From assembly GCF_009925085.1 (NCBI RefSeq), contig NZ_JAABNR010000001.1, positions 186,001-250,000 on the forward strand: a stretch of 64,000 bases of DNA, written 5' to 3'. Below are positions 9,100 to 17,661 of this stretch, in pieces (the first letter of the stretch is position 1; each line of letters begins with the position of its first letter). Both the position numbers and the translations under genes were made by a program. The notes under the pieces are model-generated. The model was not told where the DNA came from. It did not search any database and saw only the letters and a program-made list of their open reading frames with translations. The stretch comes from Stagnihabitans tardus. Its GTDB lineage: Bacteria > Pseudomonadota > Alphaproteobacteria > Rhodobacterales > Rhodobacteraceae.

Positions 9100-10053
9100 T
9101 TACCGCGCGCCCCTGGCGTGGAAGATGAAGCCCAGGAAGTTCAACAGCACTTGCGCGGCCAGGATCTGGGTCGATTGGCTGGGGTCATAGTCGGGGGCGA
9201 CCTCCACCAGGTCGATGCCCACGACGTCATGGGTCTTGGCCACCTGTTGCAGGAGTTCCAGAACCTCGTAGTAGAGGAACCCGCCGTGGCTGGGCGTGCC
9301 GGTGCCCGGGGCGATCGAGGGACAGAAGCCGTCGATGTCGAGCGTCACATAGACCCTTGCGCCTGCCGGAATGCGGGCGGCGACGGCCTCGGGGCCCAAG
9401 GCGCGGAACTGGCGGACAGAGAGGATATCCGACCCCATGGCGCGGGCAGCGTCATAGCCGTCCTTTGCGGTGGAGGAGACATTGCGGATGCCCACTTGCG
9501 TCAGCCCCGTCACCCAGGGCTTCTCTGCCGCGCGCCGCATGGGGGAGCCGTGGCCGACCCTCACCCCGTGACGCTCATCGACGAAATCGAGATGGGCGTC
9601 GATTTGCAGGATATGGATGGGGCCCTGGCCCTCAAAAGCCTCGATGCAGGGGATGTTGACGCTGTGGTCTCCGCCGATCACCACCGGAAGCGCGCCTGCG
9701 GCCAGGATCGCCTGAACCCCGGCCCGGATATTGGCGTGGCTTTTCGCCGTATCGGTATGGACGATATCGGCATCGCCGATATCGACGATCCGCACAGATT
9801 TCGGCAGATAGGTCGCGTCCTCCTCGTGGTCATAGGCCCCGGCATGGCCGAAGGAGAACAGCGTCGAGGCCTCGCGCACCGACCTTGGCCCGAAACGGGC
9901 CCCGGCGCGGAACTGGGTGCCAAAGTCAAAGGGCGCGCCCAGGACCGCGACATCGGCGTCGATGGCGCTCCAGTCGCCGACGTAAGGGCGCTTGCCAAAG
10001 GTCGCGATGCCGACGAAGGGCAGGTTCAGGCGGCCAGCCTCGTAGTCGTTCAT
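9100..10053 (-). CDS. speB: Agmatinase / arginase-family ureohydrolase
   Basis: Binuclear-manganese ureohydrolase that releases urea from agmatine or a related guanidino compound. All metal-binding motifs are present: GGDHS (Asp129, His130), DAHLD (Asp152, His154, Asp156) and DIDGFCPS (Asp239, Asp241). The start at MNDYEAGRLN gives 317 residues, normal for the family, and overlaps the upstream permease stop by 4 bp. Being the last gene of a polyamine-type ABC operon, it probably processes the imported substrate; guanidinobutyrase or guanidinopropionase activity cannot be excluded. Confidence 0.85.
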   Translation of the reverse strand: MNDYEAGRLNLPFVGIATFGKRPYVGDWSAIDADVAVLGAPFDFGTQFRAGARFGPRSVREASTLFSFGHAGAYDHEEDATYLPKSVRIVDIGDADIVHTDTAKSHANIRAGVQAILAAGALPVVIGGDHSVNIPCIEAFEGQGPIHILQIDAHLDFVDERHGVRVGHGSPMRRAAEKPWVTGLTQVGIRNVSSTAKDGYDAARAMGSDILSVRQFRALGPEAVAARIPAGARVYVTLDIDGFCPSIAPGTGTPSHGGFLYYEVLELLQQVAKTHDVVGIDLVEVAPDYDPSQSTQILAAQVLLNFLGFIFHARGAR

Positions 10054-11024
10054 TGTGGCGTCACTCCGCGCAGGCGTTCGGACCGGCGGCGCAGAAGCTC
10101 GACCGTGGCCAGGAGCGCGATGGAGACGATGACCAGGATCGTGGCAATCGCGAGGATCGCCGGAGAGATCGCCTCGCGGATGCCGTTCCACATCTGGCGC
10201 GGGATGGTCTGCTGGTCGGGGCCTGCGATGAAGAGCACGGCCACGACCTCGTCGAAGGAGGTGACGAAGGCGAAGAGACCGCCCGAGATCACGCCGGGCA
10301 GGATCAGCGGCATGATGATCTTGAAGAAGGTCGTCCGGGGACTTGCGCCCAAGCTCGCCGAGGCGCGGATGAGGCTCTGGTCAAAGCCCGAGAGCGTCGC
10401 CGTCACCGTGATGATGACGAAGGGGATGCCAAGCGTCGCATGGGCCATGATGATGCCCAGGTGGGTGTTCGCAAGGCAGCCCTTGGCCGAGAGGAAGGGC
10501 GAGAAGGCATCGGCCAGGATATTGCCCTGCGGCAGGCAGGTCGAGGAATAGGCGAAGAAGAGCCCCGTCGCGATGATGATGATCGGCACGATCATCGGCG
10601 ACAGAAGGATCGCGGTGATGAGCCTCCGGTAAGGCATCTCGGGCCGCGAGAGGCCAAGGGCCGCCGTGGTCCCCAGGACGGTGGCGAGGATCGTGGCCCA
10701 GAACCCGACCCAGAGCGAGTTCTTCGCGGCCTTGATCCAGGTCGCCTCCGCCCAGACCTGCGCCCACCATGAGCCATCGCGCACCGCATCCTCGGGCGCG
10801 TTCACGCCAAAGGTCAGAAGCGTGTCATACCAGCGCCAGGAATAGCCCGCGGGGTCCAGGGCCAGCATCTTCTCGGTAAAGCTGAAATAGGGCTCGACGT
10901 TGAAGGACAGGGGAATGACGATCAGGATCGGCGCGATCAGGAAGACGAAGACCAGGGCGCAGATCACGCGGAAGGCGTAATACCAGACGCGCTCCAAAGG
11001 CGAGGCATAGACGGGAAGGGCCAT
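10050..11024 (-). CDS. Polyamine-type ABC transporter permease (PotC-like)
   Basis: Inner-membrane permease of 324 residues with about six transmembrane segments, an N-terminal one at LERVWYYAFRVICALVFVFLIAP, and the binding-protein-dependent transport EAA loop near EASASLGASPRTTFFKIIMPLILPG (written here as ASLGASPRTTFF). It starts 4 bp after the PotB-like gene and overlaps the agmatinase gene, so it belongs to the same operon. Confidence 0.88.
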   Translation of the reverse strand: MALPVYASPLERVWYYAFRVICALVFVFLIAPILIVIPLSFNVEPYFSFTEKMLALDPAGYSWRWYDTLLTFGVNAPEDAVRDGSWWAQVWAEATWIKAAKNSLWVGFWATILATVLGTTAALGLSRPEMPYRRLITAILLSPMIVPIIIIATGLFFAYSSTCLPQGNILADAFSPFLSAKGCLANTHLGIIMAHATLGIPFVIITVTATLSGFDQSLIRASASLGASPRTTFFKIIMPLILPGVISGGLFAFVTSFDEVVAVLFIAGPDQQTIPRQMWNGIREAISPAILAIATILVIVSIALLATVELLRRRSERLRGVTPQ

Positions 11025-11028
11025 GGTT

Positions 11029-12279
11029 TCACCCGAGTTTCAGGCGGTCGATGCCGATGAGACGGTCATAGAGCCAGTAGAGGATAAGGACGAGGACAAG
11101 GAGCATCGCGGCCAGCGCGGCAGCCTGGCTCCAGTTCGCCTTGGCCATGTGGAAGGAGATCAGGTTCGAGATCAGCGTGCCATCCGCCCCGCCGACCAGG
11201 GCCGGGGTGATGTAATAGCCCACCGCGAGGATAAAGACCAAGAGCGAGCCGGCCGCGATCCCCGGCAGGGTCTGGGGCAGATAGATGCGGCGGAAAGTGG
11301 TCCAGGAGGTCGCCCCCAGGCTCCGCGCGGCGCGGGCGTAAGACGGCGGGATGACCCGCATGACCGAGTAAAGCGGCAGGACCATGAAGGGCAGAAGCAC
11401 ATGGGTCATGACCAGGATCGTGCCGTATTTGTTGTACATCATCTGGATGCGGTTGTCGTCGGCCACGATCCCGATGCCCACCAGGATGTCATTGACGATG
11501 CCGCTCTCCTGCCCCAGCGCGATCCAGCTCGAGGTCCGCACCAGAAGCGAGGTCCAGAAGGGCAAAAGCACCAGGATCATCAGAAGGTTCGACTTGCGCA
11601 TCGGCAGGATGGCCAAAAGATGGGCAATCGGAAAGGCCAGGAGCAGGCAAAGCCCGGTGATCAGCGCCGAAAGGCCAAAGGTCTTGACGAAAAGCTGCAG
11701 ATGGATGCGCATCTCGGGCTCTGCGCGCTGCAAGCCGTCGTCGGTCGAGCGGCGCAGGTCCATCGAGACCATGTAGAAGTCGGTGGTCCATGGGCTCGCG
11801 GCATGGCGGAAGGTCACCCAGAGAAGCGGGTCCTCCCATTTCTTGTCCAGCGCCACCAGGGCCGCCTTGTAGGGCGGCTGAAGCTTGGCAGCCTCACGCG
11901 CGGCCTCTTTGAAAATGCTGATCGTGCCCGGATAGGTGTAATTGATCCGTGTCCCCGCAGCCCCCGCCGTCTTGGCCTTTTGCATGGCGGCCAGGTCGCT
12001 GACCAGCGCGGCATAGGCGGTCTCATCGATCTCGGATCCCTGGGGATGTTCCTCCAGCCAGGCGACCGTCGCGGGCGCATTGGCCGAGAAACCGTCGTGA
12101 TAGAAGGACCGCTGCAGCATCTGCAGGATGGGCAGGACGAAGGTCAGAAGCACGAAGGCCAGAAGCGGCAGGACCAGAAGGAAGGCGCGGCGCTTGGCGC
12201 GGGCCTGGGCCTTGGCCAAAGCGGCTTTCAGCGGGCGACCATCGGCCGTCTGCAAAGGGGCCTGTGAGACATCGGCCAT
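11029..12279 (-). CDS. Polyamine-type ABC transporter permease (PotB-like) with long periplasmic insert
   Basis: 416-residue permease, clearly longer than classical PotB (about 280-300). After the first transmembrane segment (residues about 33-55) there is a soluble stretch of roughly 140 residues (56-198) before the next membrane segment, then the usual five-segment core and the EAA motif (ARAARSLGATSWTTFRRIYLPQT region). Similar extended permeases occur in other alphaproteobacterial polyamine/opine-type importers. Cotranscribed with the PotC-like permease. Confidence 0.85.
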   Translation of the reverse strand: MADVSQAPLQTADGRPLKAALAKAQARAKRRAFLLVLPLLAFVLLTFVLPILQMLQRSFYHDGFSANAPATVAWLEEHPQGSEIDETAYAALVSDLAAMQKAKTAGAAGTRINYTYPGTISIFKEAAREAAKLQPPYKAALVALDKKWEDPLLWVTFRHAASPWTTDFYMVSMDLRRSTDDGLQRAEPEMRIHLQLFVKTFGLSALITGLCLLLAFPIAHLLAILPMRKSNLLMILVLLPFWTSLLVRTSSWIALGQESGIVNDILVGIGIVADDNRIQMMYNKYGTILVMTHVLLPFMVLPLYSVMRVIPPSYARAARSLGATSWTTFRRIYLPQTLPGIAAGSLLVFILAVGYYITPALVGGADGTLISNLISFHMAKANWSQAAALAAMLLVLVLILYWLYDRLIGIDRLKLG

Positions 12280-12319
12280 GGGGATCTCCGGGGGAAAACG
12301 CGGACCCGAGGGTCAAAAA

Positions 12320-12344
12320 GGGGCCGCCCGCGCGGGGCGGCCCC
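12320..12344 (-). terminator. Intercistronic hairpin after the binding-protein gene
   Basis: 10-bp stem GGGGCCGCCC/GGGCGGCCCC followed on the minus strand by CTTTTTG. Located between the binding-protein gene and the permeases, it may partly terminate or protect the upstream mRNA so that the binding protein is made in excess. Confidence 0.65.
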
Positions 12345-12350
12345 AGGGTC

Positions 12351-13421
12351 TTAGTTCGCGGCCAGCCAGGCGTTGAAGCGGTCGTTCAGTTCCGCGTCAT
12401 GGTCGACCCAGAACTGGAAGTCCGAACCCAGCGCATTGGCCATGTTGGCCGGGGCGGTGGGCATATGCGGGCCCATCTCGGTCTTGCCGTCCTGGAAGAT
12501 CAGCGGCTCTTTCAGCGACGAATGGCGCGACGGACCATAGGAGATGTGCTGCGCCTGCTGACGCAGACCCTTGGTCGAGGTCGCATAGGCGATGAACTGC
12601 ATCGCCTGGTCCTTGTTCGGCGCGCCTTTCGGAACGACATACATTTCGTTCTCGTAGATCTGCGCATCCCAGACGATCTGGAAGGGCTTGCCCTCGGCGA
12701 TGGCGGCGTTGAAGATCCGGCCGTTGTAGGCCGAGGTCATGGCGACTTCGCCGTCAGCCAGAAGTTGGGGCGCCTGGGAACCCGCTTCCCACCAGACGAC
12801 GTCCTTCTTGATCGTGTCGAGCTTGGCGAAGGCGCGGTCCACGCCCTCGGGGGTGCCCAGGACGGTGTAGACGTCAGCCGGGGCGACGCCATCGGCCATC
12901 AGCGCGAATTCCAGGACCGCCTTGGCGCCCTTGTGCAGGCCGCGCTTGCCCGGGAACTTGGCCAGGTCGAAGAAATCGGCAGCCGTCTTCGGGCCTTCGG
13001 GGAACTTGGTGGTGTCATAGGCGAAGACCGTGGCCCAGACGTCGGTCGAGACGCCGCAATCGGTCACGGCACCGGCGATGAAGTCTTCCGCCGCCGGGGT
13101 GCCATCGTCGCCCGGGGGCAGCGCGGCCATGTCGATCGTCTCGAGCACGCCTTCGTCGCAGAGGCGGATCGCGTCGGCATATTCGACCGAGGCCACGTCC
13201 ACGGTGACGTTGCCCGCTTCGACCATGGCCTTGATCGGGGTGGCGGGGTTGTCGCTGTCCACCATGACGGTGCCGATGCCGGTTTCAGCCGTGAAGGGCT
13301 TCAGGTGGCCCTCGGTCTGCGCGGCGCCGTAAGCGCCACCCCAGGACATCACCGTCACGTCAGCCTGTGCCGCGAAGGCAAAGGTCGAAAGCGCGGTGGT
13401 CAGGATGAGAAGTTTCTTCAT
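12351..13421 (-). CDS. Extracellular polyamine-type solute-binding protein (PotD-like)
   Basis: Periplasmic binding protein of 356 residues. The start at MKKLLILTTALSTFAFAAQA gives a clean signal peptide; an upstream in-frame extension of 18 codons precedes the ribosome-binding region and was excluded. The mature part has the type 2 binding-protein pattern (VTVMSWGGAYGAAQ, VDVASVEYADAIRLC, GLHKGAKAVLEFA, MTSAYNGR). Polyamine or a related cationic substrate is inferred from family and from the agmatinase gene in the operon. Confidence 0.88.
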   Translation of the reverse strand: MKKLLILTTALSTFAFAAQADVTVMSWGGAYGAAQTEGHLKPFTAETGIGTVMVDSDNPATPIKAMVEAGNVTVDVASVEYADAIRLCDEGVLETIDMAALPPGDDGTPAAEDFIAGAVTDCGVSTDVWATVFAYDTTKFPEGPKTAADFFDLAKFPGKRGLHKGAKAVLEFALMADGVAPADVYTVLGTPEGVDRAFAKLDTIKKDVVWWEAGSQAPQLLADGEVAMTSAYNGRIFNAAIAEGKPFQIVWDAQIYENEMYVVPKGAPNKDQAMQFIAYATSTKGLRQQAQHISYGPSRHSSLKEPLIFQDGKTEMGPHMPTAPANMANALGSDFQFWVDHDAELNDRFNAWLAAN

Positions 13422-13483
13422 TCTGGTCTCCTTGTTGAATTTATAAGTTCCGGGTTGACCCCGGTTTGGTCCCAAGGCTGGGC

Positions 13484-14578
13484 TTATGGGTCAAGCGCCC
13501 GTGCATCCTGCGGATGCCAGCCCACCTTGATCTTCTCCCCCGGGCGCAGCATGCGCTGGCCTTGGGTATTCCTGGACTTGATGACGAAGTCTTCCGAGCC
13601 CGCGACGCGCAGACGGGTGCGGAACATGTCGCCCATGTAGATGAACTCCAGCACCTCGGCGTCGATGGAATGGGCACCGGCGGGGAAGAGCTCGGGCTTG
13701 TATTCCACCCGCTCGGGGCGGATCGAGACCAGCGTCTTCTGGCCCTTTTGCGTCACGTTGACCGGGGTGGCGTCGATCACCTCTCCGGTGGCCAGACGCA
13801 CGGTGCAGGTGCCTTGGCCGATCTCTTCGACCGTGCCTTGCAGCTTGTTGTTCTCGCCGATGAAGCCCGCGACGAAGGAATTCTCGGGGCGTTCGTAGAG
13901 GTCGGAGGGCGGGGCCAGCTGCTGGATGCGGCCATCGTTGAAGACCGCGACGCGGTCGGACATGGTCAGGGCCTCGCCCTGGTCATGGGTCACATAGACG
14001 ACGGTGATGCCAAGAGATTCGTGCAGGTGCTTGATTTCGAACTGCATATGTTCGCGCAGCTGCTTGTCCAGCGCGCCCAGCGGCTCGTCCATCAGGACAA
14101 GCTTGGGATCAAACACCAGCGCCCGGGCCAAGGCGATGCGCTGCTGCTGGCCGCCCGAAAGCTGCGCCGGGCGGCGGTTGGCGAAGGCGCCCATCTGCAC
14201 CATGTCGAGCGCGCGCTTGATCTTGGCCTCGCGCTCGGACTTGCCCATGCCGCGCACTTCCAGCGGGAAGGAGAGGTTCTCCCCCACCGTCATATGCGGG
14301 AAAAGCGCATAGTTCTGGAAGACCATGCCGATGCCGCGCTTGTGCGGCGGCACGAGGTTGATGTTGACCCCGTCCAGCTTGATCTCGCCATGGGTTGCGG
14401 TCTCGAAGCCCGCCAGCATCATCAGAGTGGTGGTCTTGCCCGAGCCAGAGGGCCCGAGCATGGTCAGAAACTCTCCCTTGCCGATGGCCAGGTTCAGATC
14501 CTTCACGACCAGCGACACGCCGTCGTAACTTTTCTGGACATGCTCGAAAGCGACGAACGCCTCGTTCGGGCTGGTCAT
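13484..14578 (-). CDS. Polyamine-type ABC transporter ATPase (PotA-like)
   Basis: 364-residue ATPase with Walker A GPSGSGKTT (42-50), signature LSGGQQQRIALA, Walker B LVLMDEP, the H-loop in VTHDQGEALT and a C-terminal TOBE domain. It is the first gene of the operon ATPase, binding protein, PotB-like, PotC-like, agmatinase, all on the minus strand. Confidence 0.93.
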   Translation of the reverse strand: MTSPNEAFVAFEHVQKSYDGVSLVVKDLNLAIGKGEFLTMLGPSGSGKTTTLMMLAGFETATHGEIKLDGVNINLVPPHKRGIGMVFQNYALFPHMTVGENLSFPLEVRGMGKSEREAKIKRALDMVQMGAFANRRPAQLSGGQQQRIALARALVFDPKLVLMDEPLGALDKQLREHMQFEIKHLHESLGITVVYVTHDQGEALTMSDRVAVFNDGRIQQLAPPSDLYERPENSFVAGFIGENNKLQGTVEEIGQGTCTVRLATGEVIDATPVNVTQKGQKTLVSIRPERVEYKPELFPAGAHSIDAEVLEFIYMGDMFRTRLRVAGSEDFVIKSRNTQGQRMLRPGEKIKVGWHPQDARALDP

Positions 14579-14954
14579 AGGTTTTACGTCTCCCCGGTCG
14601 GGCCTGTTTTCGGTCCCGTTGATTGCGACTTAAGCCGATGGAGGCTTGCTGTGCAATTCACTTCTGATGCGGTCAAGGATGCGCCATGCAAAAGCGCGGA
14701 AAAGGGGTTTTTGCGCCGCATTCAGGCGAGAAACGCCGTCTTTTTCACCACGGGTTACAAGGATTTTCCTGCCAAGGGCGAAAATTGCCGCGCCAATCGC
14801 CAAGCCGAGGCCAAGGGGCGATTCTGTCCTGGGGCTGTTTGCGCAAACAGGCTTTTCGGGAATCTCCGCTTTTTCGTGCAAAAGCGCCCAGGGCCCTGGG
14901 CCAAACGAAACGGGCGCAGCTTGCGCTGCGCCCTGTTCAAGATCCAAGCTGGAT
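14579..14954. other. Intergenic stretch upstream of the polyamine operon
   Basis: About 375 bp between the PotA-like start and the 3' end of tRNA-Leu. It should hold the operon promoter; I saw no convincing gene. The only clear element is the hairpin at 14912-14933. Confidence 0.5.
14912..14933 (-). terminator. Terminator downstream of tRNA-Leu
   Basis: Perfect 9-bp stem GGGCGCAGC/ttgc/GCTGCGCCC, followed on the minus strand by a T-rich GTTTCGTTTGG, 22 bp past the tRNA-Leu CCA end. Confidence 0.7.
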
Positions 14955-15041
14955 TGGTGCGGATGAAAAGACTCGAACTTTCACTCCGGTTAAGGAACAG
15001 CGACCTCAACGCTGCGCGTCTACCAATTCCGCCACATCCGC
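14955..15041 (-). tRNA. tRNA-Leu (anticodon GAG)
   Basis: The minus strand gives acceptor GCGGATG/CATCCGC, discriminator A, encoded CCA, a class II variable arm, and anticodon stem CAGCG/CGCTG around loop TTGAGGT, anticodon GAG. Confidence 0.95.
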
Positions 15042-15143
15042 ATCGATCCGGCTTGGATGGGGGCTTCATAGCGAAGGCTTTCCCGGATGAAAAGGGGCTT
15101 TTTCACCCTTTTTTCAGCGCCCCGCTTTGCCTATCTTCGCCCC

Positions 15144-15818
15144 ATGGTTCAGATCACCCATCTTCCCGGCCTTGCCCCCTATACGGACACCCTTCGCGAG
15201 ATGGAGGCAAGGGCCGAGGCCATCGCGCGCGGCGAGGCAGAGGAAGCGCTGTGGTTCCTCGAACATCCCCCGCTTTACACCGCCGGCACCTCGGCCAAGC
15301 CCGCAGACCTGGTCGATCCCGAGCGATTACCGGTCTTCCCGGCCGGGCGCGGCGGTCAGTACACCTATCACGGGCCCGGCCAGCGGGTGGTCTATGTCAT
15401 GCTGGACCTTGGGCGACGCGGCCGCGACGTGCGCCAATTCGTCTGCGCGCTGGAGGCCTGGGTGATCGGCACGCTGGCGCAGTTCAACATCAAGGCCGAG
15501 CGGCGGCAGGGCCGTGTCGGGGTCTGGGTCGTGCGGCCCGACCGTCCGGGCCTGGGGGGCCAGCCCGCCGAGGACAAGATCGCCGCCATCGGCATCCGCC
15601 TGCGCCGCTGGGTCTCGTTCCACGGGATCTCCATCAACGTCGAGCCCGACCTGGACCATTTCTCGGGCATCGTGCCCTGTGGCATCAGCGACCACGGGGT
15701 CACGAGCCTGGTCGATCTGGGCCTTCCGGTGACCATGGCCGACCTCGACGCCGCGCTTCTGGCCGAGTTCCCCAAGCATTTCGGCCCGGATGCGACAAAA
15801 TCGACCTGCGGGCTTTGA
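15144..15818 (+). CDS. lipB: Octanoyltransferase
   Basis: Transfers octanoyl from acyl carrier protein to lipoyl-dependent enzymes. Motifs: [12 protein letters not shown] around residues 69-80, the conserved DKIAAIG lysine (145), and the catalytic cysteine in [14 protein letters not shown] (Cys179). The start at [10 protein letters not shown] gives 224 residues, the usual size; the 19-codon in-frame extension is not typical of LipB. It could modify the pyruvate dehydrogenase E2 encoded at the start of the window. Confidence 0.94.
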   Translation: MVQITHLPGLAPYTDTLREMEARAEAIARGEAEEALWFLEHPPLYTAGTSAKPADLVDPERLPVFPAGRGGQYTYHGPGQRVVYVMLDLGRRGRDVRQFVCALEAWVIGTLAQFNIKAERRQGRVGVWVVRPDRPGLGGQPAEDKIAAIGIRLRRWVSFHGISINVEPDLDHFSGIVPCGISDHGVTSLVDLGLPVTMADLDAALLAEFPKHFGPDATKSTCGL

Positions 15819-15921
15819 CCTGTTGTTAACCGTTGTTCGGGCAAGGATGCGCGGGTAAGTTGCGGCTGGACCGCGCTTTGTCACGACTCATGTCGTCATC
15901 CTATACCGTCAGGGACCTGCC

Positions 15922-16347
15922 ATGTCGAAATTCACCCCCTTTGCCCTTTCCCTTGCGCTTGGCGCGCTTCTCGCCGCCCCGGCCTTTGCCGGTGACGCCA
16001 AGGCCGGCGAGGATGTCTTCAAGAAGTGCAAGAGCTGCCACGCGATCACTGCCCCCGATGGCACCGAGGTCGTCAAGGGCGGCAAGGTCGGCCCGAACCT
16101 CTACGGCGTCGTCGGGCGCCAGATCGGCACGGCCGAGGGCTTCAAATATGGCGAGGGCACGATTGCCGCCGGCGCCGATGGCACCAAGTGGGACGAGGCG
16201 ATGATCGCGGCCTATGTCGTCGACCCGACCAAGTGGATCGAGGAAAAGACCGGCGATGACAAGCTGAAGTCGAAGATGACTTTCAAGCTGGCCAAGGGCG
16301 GCGAGGATGTGGCGGCCTACCTGGCCTCGGTCGCGCCCGCGCAGTAA
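15922..16347 (+). CDS. cycA: Periplasmic cytochrome c2/c550
   Basis: Soluble class I cytochrome c electron carrier. It has a signal peptide ending at AFA-GDAKAG, the haem-binding CKSCH motif (Cys36, Cys39, His40), the GPNLYGVVGR segment and the methionine ligand in KSKMTF (Met119). The long insertions match the 'large' cytochrome c2/c550 of Rhodobacterales. It is likely an electron donor to the aa3 oxidase whose subunit I lies at 19.7 kb. A strong terminator follows. Confidence 0.9.
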   Translation: MSKFTPFALSLALGALLAAPAFAGDAKAGEDVFKKCKSCHAITAPDGTEVVKGGKVGPNLYGVVGRQIGTAEGFKYGEGTIAAGADGTKWDEAMIAAYVVDPTKWIEEKTGDDKLKSKMTFKLAKGGEDVAAYLASVAPAQ

Positions 16348-16364
16348 GCGCCGCTGAAATTGCG

Positions 16365-16395
16365 AAGGCCGGGCAATGACTTGCCCGGCCTTTTT
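16365..16395 (+). terminator. Rho-independent terminator after cytochrome c gene
   Basis: Perfect 12-bp stem AAGGCCGGGCAA/tgac/TTGCCCGGCCTT followed by a run of T, 18 bp after the stop. Confidence 0.92.
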
Positions 16396-16407
16396 CATGC
16401 GAAGCCT

Positions 16408-17655
16408 TCAGATCAGGAAATCGGCGACCGTCACCTGGGCGGCATCGGTCAGCCCCGCCAGCTTGATGACCATGTCAGGCGCCAGGGTGCCCGTCGCATT
16501 GACCTCGATCCAGACGGCGCCATCATGGGCCACGGCGCGGACCTGCCTCAGCCCCGTGAAGGCGCCTTGGCCAATGTAGCTGCCGGAAGCCCAGTCCAGG
16601 CCCGAAAGGTTGATCACATCGCCTCCCCCCGCCGCATGGAGCTGGAAGTCGGAGATCGTGTCCCAGGTCGAAGGCCCTGATTGCCCGGTCGCGACATAAG
16701 CGAAATGGTCCGCCCCCGCCCCGCCGCTCAGCCAGTCCATCCCCGAGCCGCCGATGATCGTGTCATCCCCGGCCCTGCCCTCGATCGTATCGCGCCCCGA
16801 GCCGCCATCCAGCCAGTCGTTGCCCGTGCCCGTCCGGATCGAATCGGCATCCGTCGCCACGCCCTCGGGCTGGCTGATGATATAGGTCACCGTGCTGTAG
16901 TCCGTCGCCCAGAGCTTGTCCGAGACCTTGCCGCCGAGGATCACCACCTCCTCGAAGTTCACGAAGATGCCGGAACCGCCGGTCAGGATCCGGCCATACT
17001 GGACATCCGCATAGGAATTCATGCCGCTGAAGTCCAGGATCATCCGGTCGAAGCCTTCGCCCCCGTTGAAGACTTCGGACTGGACCTGCTGCGCCGTGCG
17101 GATCAGGCGCAACGTGTCATCCCCCGCCCCCAGCGAGACCCGGCTGCCGAAGCCGGTCAGGATGATCTCGTCGACCTCGGAGGCGCCGGTGAAATAAAGC
17201 GCCTCGGCCCGCAGCGTCAGCTTTTCGAAGCCATCGGCGCGGTAGCTTTGGCCGTCCATGTCCAGGATGAAGCCATTGGGCAGCTTGGTGACGGTGACCG
17301 GATGCAGCGCGGGTTCCGCGAAGCGGCCCTTGACCAAAAGGTCCAGCGTGTCGAAGCCCGTGCCGCCATGCAGCTCGGGCAGCGGACCAGGCGCCAGGAG
17401 GTCGAGGTCCACCAGCACGACATCATTGCCGCTGCCGCACAGGATCGTGTCCTGGCCTTGGGTCGCGTCGAAGAGGTCATCCCCTCCGCCGCCCCAAAGC
17501 ACGTCATTGCCCAGGCCCCCGATGATCGTGTCATCGCCATTGCCGGCCTTGATCGTGTCATTGCCCGCGCCCCCGTCGATCAGGTCGGCGCCTTGCAGGT
17601 TCAGGGCGGTCAGGGGGAAAAGGTCGTCCCCGGCGGTCAGGATGGTTTTCATCAT
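16408..17655 (-). CDS. RTX calcium-binding protein, 415 aa
   Basis: Acidic Gly/Asp-rich protein with nonapeptide RTX repeats (GGAGNDTIKAGNGDDTIIGGLGND-like) at residues about 34-88 and a second cluster around 272-310. The last 60 residues (GQGAFTGLRQVRAVAHDGAV... to DFLI) match the C terminus of the next RTX protein and look like a type I secretion signal. No N-terminal signal peptide. Starts 6 bp after the 581-residue RTX gene, in the same direction, so probably cotranscribed. No secretion ABC/MFP genes are in the window. Confidence 0.85.
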   Translation of the reverse strand: MMKTILTAGDDLFPLTALNLQGADLIDGGAGNDTIKAGNGDDTIIGGLGNDVLWGGGGDDLFDATQGQDTILCGSGNDVVLVDLDLLAPGPLPELHGGTGFDTLDLLVKGRFAEPALHPVTVTKLPNGFILDMDGQSYRADGFEKLTLRAEALYFTGASEVDEIILTGFGSRVSLGAGDDTLRLIRTAQQVQSEVFNGGEGFDRMILDFSGMNSYADVQYGRILTGGSGIFVNFEEVVILGGKVSDKLWATDYSTVTYIISQPEGVATDADSIRTGTGNDWLDGGSGRDTIEGRAGDDTIIGGSGMDWLSGGAGADHFAYVATGQSGPSTWDTISDFQLHAAGGGDVINLSGLDWASGSYIGQGAFTGLRQVRAVAHDGAVWIEVNATGTLAPDMVIKLAGLTDAAQVTVADFLI

Positions 17656-17661
17656 TTGCTC

